This document shows positions 9,273 through 18,656 of a DNA stretch of 64,000 nucleotides, piece after piece. Position 1 is the first letter of the stretch, and each line of letters starts with the position of its first letter. A program made the translations under genes and the position numbers. The notes beneath the pieces are model-generated. The model saw only the letters and a program-made list of their open reading frames with translations, was not told the origin of the DNA and ran no database searches. Origin of the DNA: Nodularia spumigena CCY9414 (lineage in GTDB: Bacteria; Cyanobacteriota; Cyanobacteriia; Cyanobacteriales; Nostocaceae); contig NZ_CP007203.1 of assembly GCF_000340565.2 (NCBI RefSeq), forward strand, positions 1,209,964 to 1,273,963. Direction: 5' to 3'.

Positions 9273-9722
9273 CTTCTAACTAACACATTTTATAACCCTT
9301 ATATAGCAGGGCTTTTAGCCAAACAAAAAAATGTGTTTGTTTCATTCGTTGCGAGGGAATTTAATACTTTTGACTTTTGACTTCCCCTCCTGGGGCGCTC
9401 ACATCTTACACCTATAAATATGGGTGTCGAAACCGCTCTCTGACGCTACATTTCCCTGGAAGGATAGTTCAAACTTTTCTGATGCAGTTTCCTGTTCTGG
9501 CGCTTTTAGATACATAAATAGGCATCTTAGTATAAGAGTTTTTACGTATTTTAACCCTTTTCCTTGCACCTTTGCCCTGGTCATCCATAAATTACCACCT
9601 GTTGCCATTTCTTCAGCAATCCCTATTTAAATAAATAAGAATTTATGCTATTTAGTCTTATATACACTTGAAATAATTATCAACTAATTTAAACTCTCTT
9701 GAGAAGAAATATCAGATTGATA
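9273..9722. other. Gap within the siderophore locus
   Basis: 450 bp between the binding-protein and permease genes. Short frames on both strands look random. No terminator, known repeat or regulatory site was recognised. A separate promoter for the permease-ATPase operon probably lies here. Confidence 0.4.
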
Positions 9723-10754
9723 ATGAGTAAATTAACTTCCTCTTTCAACAAAGGATTTTTACAGTCCCTAACTTTACCCGTCGCGGGTTTAGTTATAGGA
9801 CTACTAATTCTCCTTATATCCCTACTTTTTAGCGTTACTCTCGGCGCAGCAGATATCTCCTGGCATACAGTTTATACAGCCTTGATTGACTTTGATGGCT
9901 CTAAAGACCATTTAATTATTCGTACAGTCAGACTACCGCGATCGCTCCTCGCTGTGATCGTAGGTGCAGCAATTTCTGTATCTGGCGCACTCATGCAAGG
10001 TATAACCCGCAACCCCTTAGCCGACCCAGGCATTTTAGGAATTAACGCCGGTGCATCCTTCGCTGTGGTCATCGCTATCTTTATCTTTGGTACATCTGCA
10101 CCCAGTGTTTATATTTGGTATGCCTTCGCAGGTGCGGGAATAACCGCTATCAGCGTTTATTTTTTAGCTTCCCTGGGTCGCAGTGGCATAACGCCACTTA
10201 ATATCACTATTGCTGGTGCAGCTATTAGCGCCTTACTTGCTTCACTAATCACCACCGTCTTAATTGTCAGTCAACGCACATTAGAAGAAATTCGCTTTTG
10301 GTTAGCAGGTTCCTTAGCCAGTGCCGATACCAGTATCATTACTCAAGTGTTGCCTTATATTTGTATTGGCTTAATCTTGGCATTCCTCCTGGGAAGACAA
10401 ATCACAATTCTCAGCCTGGGAGAAGATATCGCCCAAGGATTAGGTCAAAAAACCTTATGGATAAAAATTACCGCCGCCATCAGCGTTTTTCTCCTTCAAG
10501 GTAGTGCAGTAGCAGTTGCTGGTGGGATTGGATTTATTGGTTTAATTGTTCCCCACATGGTTCGCTTCTTCGTTGGAGTAGATTACCGATGGATTTTACC
10601 TTACAGCGCCCTTTTCGGCTCAATTCTCCTGTTAAGTTCAGATATCTTTGCCAGATTGGTCATTCGACCCCAAGAAATACCCGTAGGGATTATGACAGCC
10701 TTACTGGGTGCGCCATTCTTCATTTATTTAGCGAAAAATAAAATCAAAAAATGA
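9723..10754 (+). CDS. FecCD-family siderophore permease 1
   Basis: Inner-membrane permease of a BtuC/FecD-type importer. The ATG at 9723 (MSKLTSSFNKG) is preferred to an upstream TTG at 9699 and gives 343 residues, the normal length. It has about nine to ten hydrophobic segments, the family motifs RLPRSLLAVIVGAAISVSG and [20 protein letters not shown], and a C-terminal GGIGFIGLIVPHMVR coupling region that contacts the ATPase. Its stop overlaps the next gene in ATGA, so the two are translationally coupled. It probably forms a heterodimer with the neighbouring permease. Confidence 0.93.
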   Translation: MSKLTSSFNKGFLQSLTLPVAGLVIGLLILLISLLFSVTLGAADISWHTVYTALIDFDGSKDHLIIRTVRLPRSLLAVIVGAAISVSGALMQGITRNPLADPGILGINAGASFAVVIAIFIFGTSAPSVYIWYAFAGAGITAISVYFLASLGRSGITPLNITIAGAAISALLASLITTVLIVSQRTLEEIRFWLAGSLASADTSIITQVLPYICIGLILAFLLGRQITILSLGEDIAQGLGQKTLWIKITAAISVFLLQGSAVAVAGGIGFIGLIVPHMVRFFVGVDYRWILPYSALFGSILLLSSDIFARLVIRPQEIPVGIMTALLGAPFFIYLAKNKIKK

Positions 10755-11797
10755 GGAATAACAGCTTAATTTTCCGTTCTAAAATATTTCCGATTTCTTT
10801 CCGCCTGCAAAAACGTGTTCCCATTGTTTTACTCATCCTAGTGATCATTACTGTGGTAACAATGGTAATTAGCACTTCCATCGGCGAATATCCCACACCA
10901 CCCCTAGCCGTAATTCAAACAGTTTTGGGCATAGATACAGGAAACCCTGAATATGCTTTTGTGATCAAGACTCTAAGATTACCAAGAACTTTAACAGCTG
11001 CACTTGTGGGTATGGCTTTAGGAATTTCCGGCACAATTATGCAAGGTATCACCAGAAATCCTTTAGCAGCCCCAGGTATTATTGGGATTAATGCAGGTGC
11101 TGGACTAGCTGCTGTGTCCTTAATTGTGCTGTTTCCCAACTTACCCACGGGAAGTTTGCCTCTAGCCGCCTTTGGTGGTGCTTTAGCTGCTGCTGTGCTG
11201 ATTTACCTACTAGCGTGGGATAGTGGTACTCATCCCATTCGCCTGATTTTAATTGGTGTGGGAATTTCTGCTGTTACTGGTGCTTTTACTAGCCTATTGG
11301 TGACATTTGGCGAGATTAACAATGTTAGTCAAGCCTTAGTTTGGCTAGCTGGTAGTATTTATGGCCGCAGTTGGGAACAGCTAGTAGCTTTATTACCTTG
11401 GTTGATAGTATTTATACCTTTAGCTTTAGCCAGCGCACCACAATTAAACGCTTTAGCTTTGGGGGATGAACTAGCAAAAGGTTTAGGTAGTCGAGTAGAG
11501 TGGCAACGGAGTTTTTTAATATTAATTAGTGCCGCACTTTCTGGTGCAGCAGTCGCCACTGCTGGAAGCATTGGTTTTGTCGGATTAATTTCTCCCCATA
11601 TTGCCCGTCAGTTAGTCGGTGGTAATCATCAAGGTTTAATTCCCGTATCAGCGATATGGGGCGCAATGATTGTAGTGGTTGCTGATTTATTGGGAAGAAT
11701 TATTTTCGCTCCTGTGGAACTTCCTTGTGGAATTGTGACTGCTGTAATTGGCGCTCCTTATTTTATATATCTATTAGTGCAAACCCGGAAAAAATGA
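10751..11797 (+). CDS. FecCD-family siderophore permease 2
   Basis: 348-residue partner permease. It repeats the family motifs: [40 protein letters not shown] and [15 protein letters not shown]. It starts inside the stop of permease 1 (ATGA at 10751-10754) and ends inside the start of the ATPase gene (ATGA at 11794-11797), a tightly coupled three-gene operon. The two permeases resemble each other along their length, as expected for an old duplication giving a heterodimeric channel. Confidence 0.93.
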   Translation: MRNNSLIFRSKIFPISFRLQKRVPIVLLILVIITVVTMVISTSIGEYPTPPLAVIQTVLGIDTGNPEYAFVIKTLRLPRTLTAALVGMALGISGTIMQGITRNPLAAPGIIGINAGAGLAAVSLIVLFPNLPTGSLPLAAFGGALAAAVLIYLLAWDSGTHPIRLILIGVGISAVTGAFTSLLVTFGEINNVSQALVWLAGSIYGRSWEQLVALLPWLIVFIPLALASAPQLNALALGDELAKGLGSRVEWQRSFLILISAALSGAAVATAGSIGFVGLISPHIARQLVGGNHQGLIPVSAIWGAMIVVVADLLGRIIFAPVELPCGIVTAVIGAPYFIYLLVQTRKK

Positions 11798-12606
11798 CAT
11801 TAGATACTCAGGTTGATTATCAACTAACAGCTAACAATTTAACTCTCGGTTACGATGGCATTACCATAGTCAAAAATTTAGATTTGACTATCCCAAAAGG
11901 AAAAATTACTGCCTTGGTTGGTGCTAATGGTTGCGGAAAATCTACACTTTTGCGGGGTTTGGCTAGGTTATTGAAACCTCATGGAGGTACAGTTTGTTTA
12001 GATACAGCAGATTTGTTTAAGTTATCAACAAAAGAGGTAGCGAAAAAATTAGGCATTCTGGCTCAAGGACCAGTTGCACCAGAAGGTTTAACTGTACGAG
12101 ATTTAGTGGCTTGTGGCAGGTTTCCTTATCAAAATTGGATGCAGCAATGGACTAAAGAAGATGAACGATTTGTCGAGATAGCCTTAGAAACCACTAGAAT
12201 GAAGGAACTAAGTGAACGTGAGTTAGATACTCTTTCTGGTGGACAGCGACAACGGGCTTGGATTGCGATGGCACTAGCTCAGAATACGGATATATTACTA
12301 TTAGATGAACCGACTACTTTTTTAGATTTAGCATATCAAATTGAAGTTTTAGATTTGCTATGGGAATTAAACCAAAATCATGGTACAACTTTAGTGATGG
12401 TGTTACATGATTTAAATCAGGCTTGTCGTTATGCAGATTATTTGGTGGCGGTAAAGCAGGGTAGCGTTTATAGTTATGGTCCGCCAGCAGAAGTGATGAG
12501 TAAAAGCACTGTGCAAGAAGTATTTGGCTTAGATTCCCAGATTGTTACAGACCCAGTTGCTCTTACACCAATGTGTATCCCCATTAGTCGCATACGGCGT
12601 GTTTAA
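11794..12606 (+). CDS. Siderophore ABC transporter ATPase (FecE/FhuC-like)
   Basis: 270-residue cytosolic ATPase that powers the two permeases. The start at ATG 11794 ([11 protein letters not shown]) overlaps the permease stop; the frame is open further upstream but only inside the permease gene. It shows Walker A (GANGCGKST), the signature [15 protein letters not shown], Walker B with D-loop ([13 protein letters not shown]) and the switch histidine (MVLHDLNQA). An intrinsic terminator 50 bp downstream closes the operon. Confidence 0.94.
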   Translation: MTLDTQVDYQLTANNLTLGYDGITIVKNLDLTIPKGKITALVGANGCGKSTLLRGLARLLKPHGGTVCLDTADLFKLSTKEVAKKLGILAQGPVAPEGLTVRDLVACGRFPYQNWMQQWTKEDERFVEIALETTRMKELSERELDTLSGGQRQRAWIAMALAQNTDILLLDEPTTFLDLAYQIEVLDLLWELNQNHGTTLVMVLHDLNQACRYADYLVAVKQGSVYSYGPPAEVMSKSTVQEVFGLDSQIVTDPVALTPMCIPISRIRRV

Positions 12607-12654
12607 ATAATTGAAAATTCCAAAATTATTTGACCATTGTAGCTTCATGATGAA

Positions 12655-12693
12655 AAAATTCTTCTGCGTTGAAGAATTTTGAGAATTTTTTTT
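12655..12693 (+). terminator. Intrinsic terminator of the siderophore operon
   Basis: A perfect 10-bp stem AAAATTCTTC/GAAGAATTTT with a six-base loop (12655-12680) is followed after five bases by a run of eight T residues (12686-12693). Confidence 0.8.
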
Positions 12694-12697
12694 ACAA

Positions 12698-12916
12698 ATG
12701 AATACAATGTTTATTGCTACAAAAACTAAATTTGATTATTCTCTAGACTGGCGACTGGTAGGTATTCCCGTGTTAGCGATCGCCTTCAATGATAATTTAG
12801 GTTGGACTCACACCGTTAACACTCATGATGGCTGGGATGCCTACGAACTGAAATTACAAGTGTGGCGAACAAAAGAGGAAATTAATGCTCATTTGGAAGA
12901 AAGAAAAGTATTTTGA
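12698..12916 (+). pseudogene. Penicillin-acylase-family fragment
   Basis: A 72-codon frame whose central part, GIPVLAIAFNDNLGWTHTVN followed by THDGWDAYEL, matches an internal region of penicillin/acyl-homoserine-lactone acylases, enzymes of about 700-800 residues. Everything else is missing, including most of the beta subunit. The last residues (VWRTKEEINAHLEERKVF) are not recognised as acylase. The frame starts five bases after a terminator T-run with no ribosome binding site. It is best read as a remnant; a small expressed protein is unlikely. Confidence 0.65.
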
Positions 12917-12927
12917 TGGGATTACAA

Positions 12928-13764
12928 TTAAAGTTCTAGATTTAACTGTTGATGATTTTTAGCAAAATTGCTAATGAATAATTCTTTACCTTTCGCTGCA
13001 CTACCTTGTTTGTAGTTATTCATGCCATACTGCAATTCCCACTCCCACAGATGAGAGTCGGGGAAATTTTCTCTGATTTGAGGTGAATCATCGTAAGTTA
13101 TTAACCAACGGTGATGACATTCTCTGAGCAATTCCGCAAATCTTTGATGCTCAAATGTTGTGTGTAAATCACCATCTTTACCATATAACCTGGATTTAGT
13201 CGCAGCAAAATAAGGGGGGTCTAAAAATATGAATACATTTTTCCCTTCTGCGTCTAATAGTTGACTATAATCTAAGTTAGTGATTTTGACATCATCGGTT
13301 AAGATTTCTGCTAATTTCTCTAGTCGTTCTATTGAGGAGTAAGTAAAGCGTTTCTGAAAAGCTTGCTCAGAATAACCTCCAGATTCTACAGTCCCAGAAA
13401 ATGTAATTCTATTGAGAATAAAAAAGCGTGCTGCTCTCTCAAAATCAGATAATGTTTTGGTATCTATACTGGTTAATTCTTTAAATAGGATTTTACCATC
13501 TGTATATTTATCTTTAACATGGCGAATTTCTTCGACTAGCTGGGGTAAATCAGATTTCGCATATTTCCAAAATAGAAATAACTCGCGGTTTAAATCGTTT
13601 ATCCAGATTTTGAGGTGAGGAAATTTTTGCTTTAAGTATATAAAGACGGAACCACCTCCTACAAATGGTTCTCTAAATTCAGAGAAGCTATCTGGTAAGT
13701 TTTCGGCTATTTGCTTAATAGCTCTTGACTTACCACCTGGGTATCGTAATGGGCTTTTTATCAT
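12928..13764 (-). CDS. DNA adenine methylase (Dam/D12 class)
   Basis: Transfers a methyl group from S-adenosylmethionine to N6 of adenine in DNA. The ATG at 13764 (MIKSPLRYPGGKSRA) is the likely start; the longer frame only adds residues coded by a tandem repeat. In the 278-residue protein the SAM-binding parts are YPGGKSRA and EPFVGGGSVF, and the catalytic motif IV is DPPY (FIFLDPPYFAATKSRL). The order fits D12 methylases (M.DpnII/T4 Dam type). About 170 bp upstream on the same strand is a protein with a PD-X12-ESK nuclease motif, so the two probably form a restriction-modification pair. The recognition site cannot be read from the sequence. Confidence 0.9.
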   Translation of the reverse strand: MIKSPLRYPGGKSRAIKQIAENLPDSFSEFREPFVGGGSVFIYLKQKFPHLKIWINDLNRELFLFWKYAKSDLPQLVEEIRHVKDKYTDGKILFKELTSIDTKTLSDFERAARFFILNRITFSGTVESGGYSEQAFQKRFTYSSIERLEKLAEILTDDVKITNLDYSQLLDAEGKNVFIFLDPPYFAATKSRLYGKDGDLHTTFEHQRFAELLRECHHRWLITYDDSPQIRENFPDSHLWEWELQYGMNNYKQGSAAKGKELFISNFAKNHQQLNLEL

Positions 13765-13766
13765 GG

Positions 13767-13803
13767 AGGAACGAACCACGAAGGACACGAAGGACACGAA
13801 GGA
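13767..13803. repeat. 9-bp tandem repeat (ACACGAAGG units)
   Basis: GAACGAACCACGAAGG is followed by two further ACACGAAGG units just upstream of the methylase start. It matches the core of the MITE-like elements at 42572-42662 and 63902-63992 but lacks their terminal inverted repeats. Confidence 0.7.
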
Positions 13804-13840
13804 AGAGGGGAAGAAGAAGGAAGGAAAGGGTGTAGTAGGT

Positions 13841-13920
13841 GTAGGTTGGGTAGAGGAACGAAACCCAACGCCAAAAAATTCTCGCTTTTGTTGGGTTTTA
13901 CTTTGTTCAACCCAACCTAC
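13841..13920. repeat. 80-bp palindromic element (family shared with 59900-59981)
   Basis: The outer arms GTAGGTTGGGT/ACCCAACCTAC enclose a second pair AAACCCAAC/GTTGGGTTT. The reverse complement of the copy at 59900-59981 shares most of the sequence, including AAACCCAACGCCAAAAAA and CTCGCTTTTGTTGGGTTT. Confidence 0.8.
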
Positions 13921-13934
13921 AATTATTTCTTATA

Positions 13935-15068
13935 CTAATTACTTGTCACTTCTATTTTAAGCTTTTGATTATCATCAGCCTCTACAGCGAGTTTTCTAAT
14001 TATTTCTCTTTGGTTATTGTTAAAAATTTTGACATTAGTATTCAAAAAAGATTCTAGCTGCGTTGCTGATGCATCTGGAAACACAATAGAGCCTATCACG
14101 TTTTTACCAGTTAATTTTAACTTAGTTATAAAAGATACTGGTTGTCCGTTAAGATTTAACGAATCTAGATTAGAAAATAATATTAACTTAAATAAACCAT
14201 CTTGGATATCAGGTAGCTTTGGCAAAGATTCTTTGGAAGTGTTTTTTGACTCTTGTATTATATAAATATCATTTTCGTGGAATATTTCATCGGGAGTTAA
14301 ATAGTACACTCCTCCTAAGTAATTTTCAATACTAAAAGTAGCTTTTAATCCATCAATTAAATATTCCAGTTTATGAGATGTCAAAGCTTCTCTCTTGCTA
14401 GCGTTTTGGGAACCTTTAAGAGAAATATTTTTAAACTCCTCGAATTCCTCAATAATTCTTTGTAAATAGTTATCCATCCCTTGTCGAGGGTGAATCATTA
14501 CTTCAGTTTTTCTGGAAATAACATCATAACAATCGAGAGCTTTTTCAAAAATTTGTACAAATCTTTCTTCAAATAAATTTTTATTCCAATGGAGAGCGCT
14601 CTGGCGGTATGCAAGTATTTCATTAATTTGAGATTTAACAAATTCATTATTAAATTGCTGGTTGGTTAGTTTATGCTTATTATTTTGCCCTTTTTTTGTA
14701 CTTTTTTCCGCAGTTTCATAATAAGCAAGAACAATATAAATATTAAGTAAATTCATCCACGAGATTGTCGAATACTGAATTCTATCTCTATCACCATCTT
14801 TACCCTCGTCTTTAATAACCGGGATAATAGTAATTACTTTGGAAGCATTATATGTATTGTAAATTCTAGCAAAGGGGTAACTTCTAGTTCTTTTAGGTGA
14901 TACCCATTGCGAATAGGCGATTTCTGTAGTGGGAGACTTAATTAATCCAGATGTATTTGCTTGGATAATATTAAATTCCTCTAAACTAATCTCTTTTAAT
15001 TCTTCTCCTAAGTAAGTTTTATAGGTTACTCCCTTGATAAATCCTGTAAAGTGTAAAACTTCTGTCAT
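13935..15068 (-). CDS. Candidate restriction endonuclease with PD-X12-ESK motif
   Basis: 377-residue protein with no recognised family. Residues 259-275 read PD, twelve residues, then ESK (TPDEIF...DIYIIQESKN), which fits the PD-(D/E)XK nuclease active site. The stretch before it (FSIENYLGGVYYL) is predicted strand-rich, as in that fold. A charged DEGKDGDRDR segment lies near residues 87-96. It sits directly upstream of a DNA adenine methylase on the same strand, separated by repeats, the usual arrangement of a type II system. The coding sequence is AT-rich compared with the housekeeping genes here, which suggests transfer. Nuclease activity is inferred. Confidence 0.55.
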   Translation of the reverse strand: MTEVLHFTGFIKGVTYKTYLGEELKEISLEEFNIIQANTSGLIKSPTTEIAYSQWVSPKRTRSYPFARIYNTYNASKVITIIPVIKDEGKDGDRDRIQYSTISWMNLLNIYIVLAYYETAEKSTKKGQNNKHKLTNQQFNNEFVKSQINEILAYRQSALHWNKNLFEERFVQIFEKALDCYDVISRKTEVMIHPRQGMDNYLQRIIEEFEEFKNISLKGSQNASKREALTSHKLEYLIDGLKATFSIENYLGGVYYLTPDEIFHENDIYIIQESKNTSKESLPKLPDIQDGLFKLILFSNLDSLNLNGQPVSFITKLKLTGKNVIGSIVFPDASATQLESFLNTNVKIFNNNQREIIRKLAVEADDNQKLKIEVTSN

Positions 15069-15173
15069 TTTTGCGCTTACTGTTTTGCAGCCGTTTTAAA
15101 AAAAACTAAATCAAAGTAACTATAAATATACTTGATTTATTGTATCATTGTATAAAATCAAAGTATAAACTAT

Positions 15174-17171
15174 TTATTGAAAGTGTCTGATTACCTCGGA
15201 AACTGACCAAGCTTGTGCGATCGCACCTTTAGGAGCATGAGGCGAATCTCCATCAAATATCTCCGAAATCGAGTTAATACAGCCATCAGCCAGGAAATGA
15301 TCCAGCAATGGTTGCCAATCAAAGGGTAAACTTCGTTTTGGGTAAGAACGCTGCCACGCACGCACAAAGGGACCAATCAGCCAAGCCCAAACAGTACCTT
15401 GATGATAGGAGCGATCGCGCTGTTCTGAGTCCCCCGTGTATTTACTTATATAATCGGTGTCGGCTGGATCAAGACTGCGAAGACCATAGGGAGTAAGTAA
15501 ACGGGAAGTTGCTAAATCTACTACTGCTCGCCTTTGCTGCTCTGAAAACCCACAATGATGCAGCGACAACGCTAAAACTGCATTGGGACGAATCTGGGAA
15601 TTACGACTATCATCTGGATAAATCGTGTCATACAAATAACCAAGCTGCGGATTCCAGAACTTTTGCAGCGAATTTCTCACTTGTTGCGCTTGCTGAGTAT
15701 AACGCTGCGCCTGCTTTGCCAAACGGGCTGAATCGCCTAACTCCATTTGGCTCAAGCGTTCCGCCCATTGACTCATCCAACATAAAGCCGAATACCACAG
15801 CGCGTTGATTTCTACTGCTTTACCATTGCGGGGTGTTACAGGCTCTCCCTCAATCACTACATCCATCCAGGTAAGTGCAACACCGCGCACGTCCCAACTC
15901 ACTAACCCATCAGTAGCATCAACTTGGATGTTGTAATGTGTACCACCCATAAAGGCTTTGTGGATTTGCTGCACTACGGGAAACTGTGCTGCTAAAAATT
16001 CCCAGTCTTGGGTAGCTTCTAAATAAAGTCCTAAAGTTTCAATCCACCATAACGCCGCATCAATACTGTTATAAGCCGGTTCTCCATCAACATCAGGAAA
16101 AACATTGGGAATTAAACCGTGGCGACAGTAACGCCCAAAGGTTTGTAATAACCCTTTTGCTAATTCATAGCGCTGGGTGACTAAGGCTAAACCCGGTAAA
16201 GCAATTAAGGTATCACGCCCCCAATCGTTGAACCAATGATAACCAGCAATGACTGTGGGACCAGATATCGAGGCTCGATAAACGATAAATTGATCGCTGG
16301 CTGTTAATAATTTCTGCCAAATGGGAGATGTGAAGGGTTTATTTTCTCCCCAGCCAAAAATTTGCGCTAGCCTTTCTTGTTCTGTTTCTATAGCTTGGGC
16401 AAAAATTTCGGGAGTGAGTAGACTTTGCTCCCGATTGGGTAAACCCGTCTGTGCTTCTAGGGTGACTGCATCTCCTGGTTGGAGTATAACTGTTAAGTAA
16501 CCAGGACTATAGAGGTCTTCGCGATCGCCTAATCCTCTTTCTTTCTCCTCTGGTAACTGATAATCCCAATACCAAACGCCATCTGCTTGATATTCTCCTT
16601 GAGTCCAACGCAAATGCCAAGGTGTGCCAAATTCCCCAGAAAATATGGCTTGGAGACAAACTTGATTTTGAGCGAGTAGTTGGGAAAACTCTAAGCCGGG
16701 ATGACCTTTTTGCTGGTGGTGAAAATCGCGATCGCCTATGAGCAACCGTAGCCGTAAAATGGCTGTATCACTGCCTTCATAGCGATACTGTATCAACAGC
16801 CGATGTGAGCAAATATTTTGTTCCCCACTTCCCAACCCATAAGGCATTAGCAATTGTCTGCTTAGTTGCCAGTTATCTTGTTGCCAAATCCATTTGGGAA
16901 CTGGGTTAATATCAAAAGAGTGCAGGAATTTATAGCCTTGGGGCGAAATCTGACCATTTCCCCAGAAGTTTGTTCCTAGTGCTATCAACCTTCCTGAGAC
17001 TTCTAAACTGGCTTCTAGGTGGGAAAACAGCAAAGTCCGACCAGAGGGCGGATTGGTCGCCGCAAATAGCCAACCATGATAGGTACGAGTCCGCACATCA
17101 GAAATCGTCCCACTGGCAAAACTTCCCAAGCCATTCGTCACTAACCATTCTCTTGTATCTAAATCAGGCAT
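15174..17171 (-). CDS. Amylo-alpha-1,6-glucosidase / glycogen debranching-type enzyme
   Basis: Predicted to remove alpha-1,6-linked glucose from glycogen or related glucans in the cytosol. The N-terminal domain shows REWLVTNGLGSFASGT and RTYHGWLFAATNPPSGRTLL, hallmarks of the bacterial/archaeal GDE_N family. The C-terminal (alpha/alpha)6 catalytic domain contains YHWFNDWGRDTLIALPGLAL and NSIDAALWW, including likely catalytic acids. A frame from TTG 17264 is open, but ATG 17171 (MPDLDTREWLV) fits the family start better and gives 665 residues. It is unrelated in fold to GlgX at 39045-41195, so the window encodes two debranching routes. It stands alone. Confidence 0.85.
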   Translation of the reverse strand: MPDLDTREWLVTNGLGSFASGTISDVRTRTYHGWLFAATNPPSGRTLLFSHLEASLEVSGRLIALGTNFWGNGQISPQGYKFLHSFDINPVPKWIWQQDNWQLSRQLLMPYGLGSGEQNICSHRLLIQYRYEGSDTAILRLRLLIGDRDFHHQQKGHPGLEFSQLLAQNQVCLQAIFSGEFGTPWHLRWTQGEYQADGVWYWDYQLPEEKERGLGDREDLYSPGYLTVILQPGDAVTLEAQTGLPNREQSLLTPEIFAQAIETEQERLAQIFGWGENKPFTSPIWQKLLTASDQFIVYRASISGPTVIAGYHWFNDWGRDTLIALPGLALVTQRYELAKGLLQTFGRYCRHGLIPNVFPDVDGEPAYNSIDAALWWIETLGLYLEATQDWEFLAAQFPVVQQIHKAFMGGTHYNIQVDATDGLVSWDVRGVALTWMDVVIEGEPVTPRNGKAVEINALWYSALCWMSQWAERLSQMELGDSARLAKQAQRYTQQAQQVRNSLQKFWNPQLGYLYDTIYPDDSRNSQIRPNAVLALSLHHCGFSEQQRRAVVDLATSRLLTPYGLRSLDPADTDYISKYTGDSEQRDRSYHQGTVWAWLIGPFVRAWQRSYPKRSLPFDWQPLLDHFLADGCINSISEIFDGDSPHAPKGAIAQAWSVSEVIRHFQ

Positions 17172-17310
17172 TTGGTACTCAAAATCGTTATGACTATGAT
17201 ATAGTCGTAACAGATTGTAATTAAACTTTGACAATTGTAACCGGGTAAGTGTCAACTCACCCAAATTCCCACACTATTATACTTATATAAGTTGAAGGAG
17301 AATTCGTTTA

Positions 17311-17922
17311 ATGTCCCTCACTTACGCAACAGAAGGATGCCTCCGCGTTGGTCAACAGGCTCCTGAATTTACAGCCACAGCTGTGGTAGATCAAGAATTT
17401 AAGACCATTAAACTTTCCGACTATCGCGGTAAGTATGTGGTTCTGTTTTTCTACCCCTTAGACTTTACCTTTGTTTGCCCCACTGAGATCACAGCATTTA
17501 GCGATCGCTACGAAGAATTTAAGAAAGTTAACACAGAAGTTCTCGGTGTTTCCGTTGATAGCGAATTCTCTCACCTAGCCTGGATTCAAACTGAACGCAA
17601 GTCTGGTGGTGTCGGCGACCTCAATTATCCCTTAGTTTCGGACATCAAAAAAGAGATTAGCGCCACCTACAATGTCCTTGACCCAGCCGCAGGTATTGCT
17701 TTACGCGGTTTGTTCATTATTGATAAAGATGGTATCATCCAGCATTCTACAGTGAATAACCTCGCCTTTGGTCGCAGCGTTGATGAAACCCTGCGGACAT
17801 TGCAAGCCCTTCAGTATGTTCAGTCTCACCCCGATGAAGTTTGCCCAGCCGGTTGGCAACCTGGTGATCAAACAATGGTTCCTGACCCTGTGAAGTCGAA
17901 AGTCTACTTCTCGGCTGTCTAG
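17311..17922 (+). CDS. Typical 2-Cys peroxiredoxin
   Basis: Thiol peroxidase that reduces H2O2 and organic peroxides and is recycled by thioredoxin. The 203-residue protein has the peroxidatic cysteine in [14 protein letters not shown] and the resolving cysteine in [10 protein letters not shown] near the C-terminus, plus the [10 protein letters not shown] loop found in overoxidation-sensitive eukaryotic-like and cyanobacterial enzymes. A clear GGAG lies before the start. A second peroxiredoxin-like gene follows 120 bp downstream, with a copper-storage protein gene next, a small oxidative/metal stress group. Confidence 0.96.
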   Translation: MSLTYATEGCLRVGQQAPEFTATAVVDQEFKTIKLSDYRGKYVVLFFYPLDFTFVCPTEITAFSDRYEEFKKVNTEVLGVSVDSEFSHLAWIQTERKSGGVGDLNYPLVSDIKKEISATYNVLDPAAGIALRGLFIIDKDGIIQHSTVNNLAFGRSVDETLRTLQALQYVQSHPDEVCPAGWQPGDQTMVPDPVKSKVYFSAV

Positions 17923-18042
17923 ATTTTTTGAGAAAATAAGATGTAAAAACCACAGATGCACACAGATGAACACAGATAGTTATTATGTAAGTGTTATTTT
18001 CTATGTATGTCTGTGGTTTTTTAAATAAATTATCATAAAAAT

Positions 18043-18579
18043 ATGCTGACTTCTACTGATTTTAGTGGGTTATTCAATGAGCGCTTTTTTCGCAATTTTT
18101 TCCCCATCCCGGCGATAAATCAGCTAAGGTTGGGAGTAGGAACACCAGATTTTCAATTGCCAGATATCACTAATGGCACTGTGGTGAAATTATCAAATTA
18201 TCAAGGTAAGCAACCAGTATTACTGGCTTTTACTCGCATATTTACAGAGAAGCAATATTGTCCTTTTTGTTTTCCTCATATCAAAGCTTTGAATGAAAAC
18301 TACGAACAATTTAAAAGTCGTGGGATCGAAGTTTTAATGATTACTAGCACTGATGAACAGCAAAGTCAAATAGTTATCCAAGATTTGGGTTTAAAAATGC
18401 CGTTGTTGAGTGATCCTAGTTGTCGAGTGTTTCGTAAATACAATGTCGGACAAGCTTTAGGTGCGCCTTTACCAGCCCAGTTTGTTTTGGATAAAGATGG
18501 TAAATTGCTTTACAGGCATTTATTTTCCTTTTTGGATCACAATGCTAGTGTGGAAACGTTACTAAAAGAATTCAATTAA
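18043..18579 (+). CDS. Peroxiredoxin-like protein (AhpC/TSA family)
   Basis: 178-residue thioredoxin-fold protein. The N-terminus LGVGTPDFQLPDITNGTVVKL and the C-terminal PLLSDPSCRVFRKYNVG...PAQFVLDKDGKLLYRH are AhpC/TSA features. The active-site region is unusual: TEKQYCPFCFPHIKAL, a CPFC motif, in place of the PxxxTxxC of true peroxiredoxins, so it may act as a thiol-disulfide exchange protein or atypical peroxiredoxin. It follows a 2-Cys peroxiredoxin gene; the spacer holds ACAGATGcacACAGATG tandem repeats. Confidence 0.8.
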   Translation: MLTSTDFSGLFNERFFRNFFPIPAINQLRLGVGTPDFQLPDITNGTVVKLSNYQGKQPVLLAFTRIFTEKQYCPFCFPHIKALNENYEQFKSRGIEVLMITSTDEQQSQIVIQDLGLKMPLLSDPSCRVFRKYNVGQALGAPLPAQFVLDKDGKLLYRHLFSFLDHNASVETLLKEFN

Positions 18580-18656
18580 CACTTCAAACGCCCAAACCGC
18601 AAAGCCTGAGCGCTTGAACTACTAACTCGCAGAGAAATTTCTGCTAGGTGGTAGTA

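Noticed and set aside
9399-9630. Overlapping short frames on both strands in the siderophore locus gap
   Set aside because: Both strands are open by chance; neither shows protein-like composition or a ribosome binding site.
13767-13803. Possible CRISPR repeats
   Set aside because: The 9-bp units are directly tandem with no spacers and no cas genes are present; they match the MITE-like core.
15174-17264. Longer debranching-enzyme start at TTG 17264
   Set aside because: The extra 31 residues have no family match; ATG 17171 begins close to the conserved REWLVTNG block.
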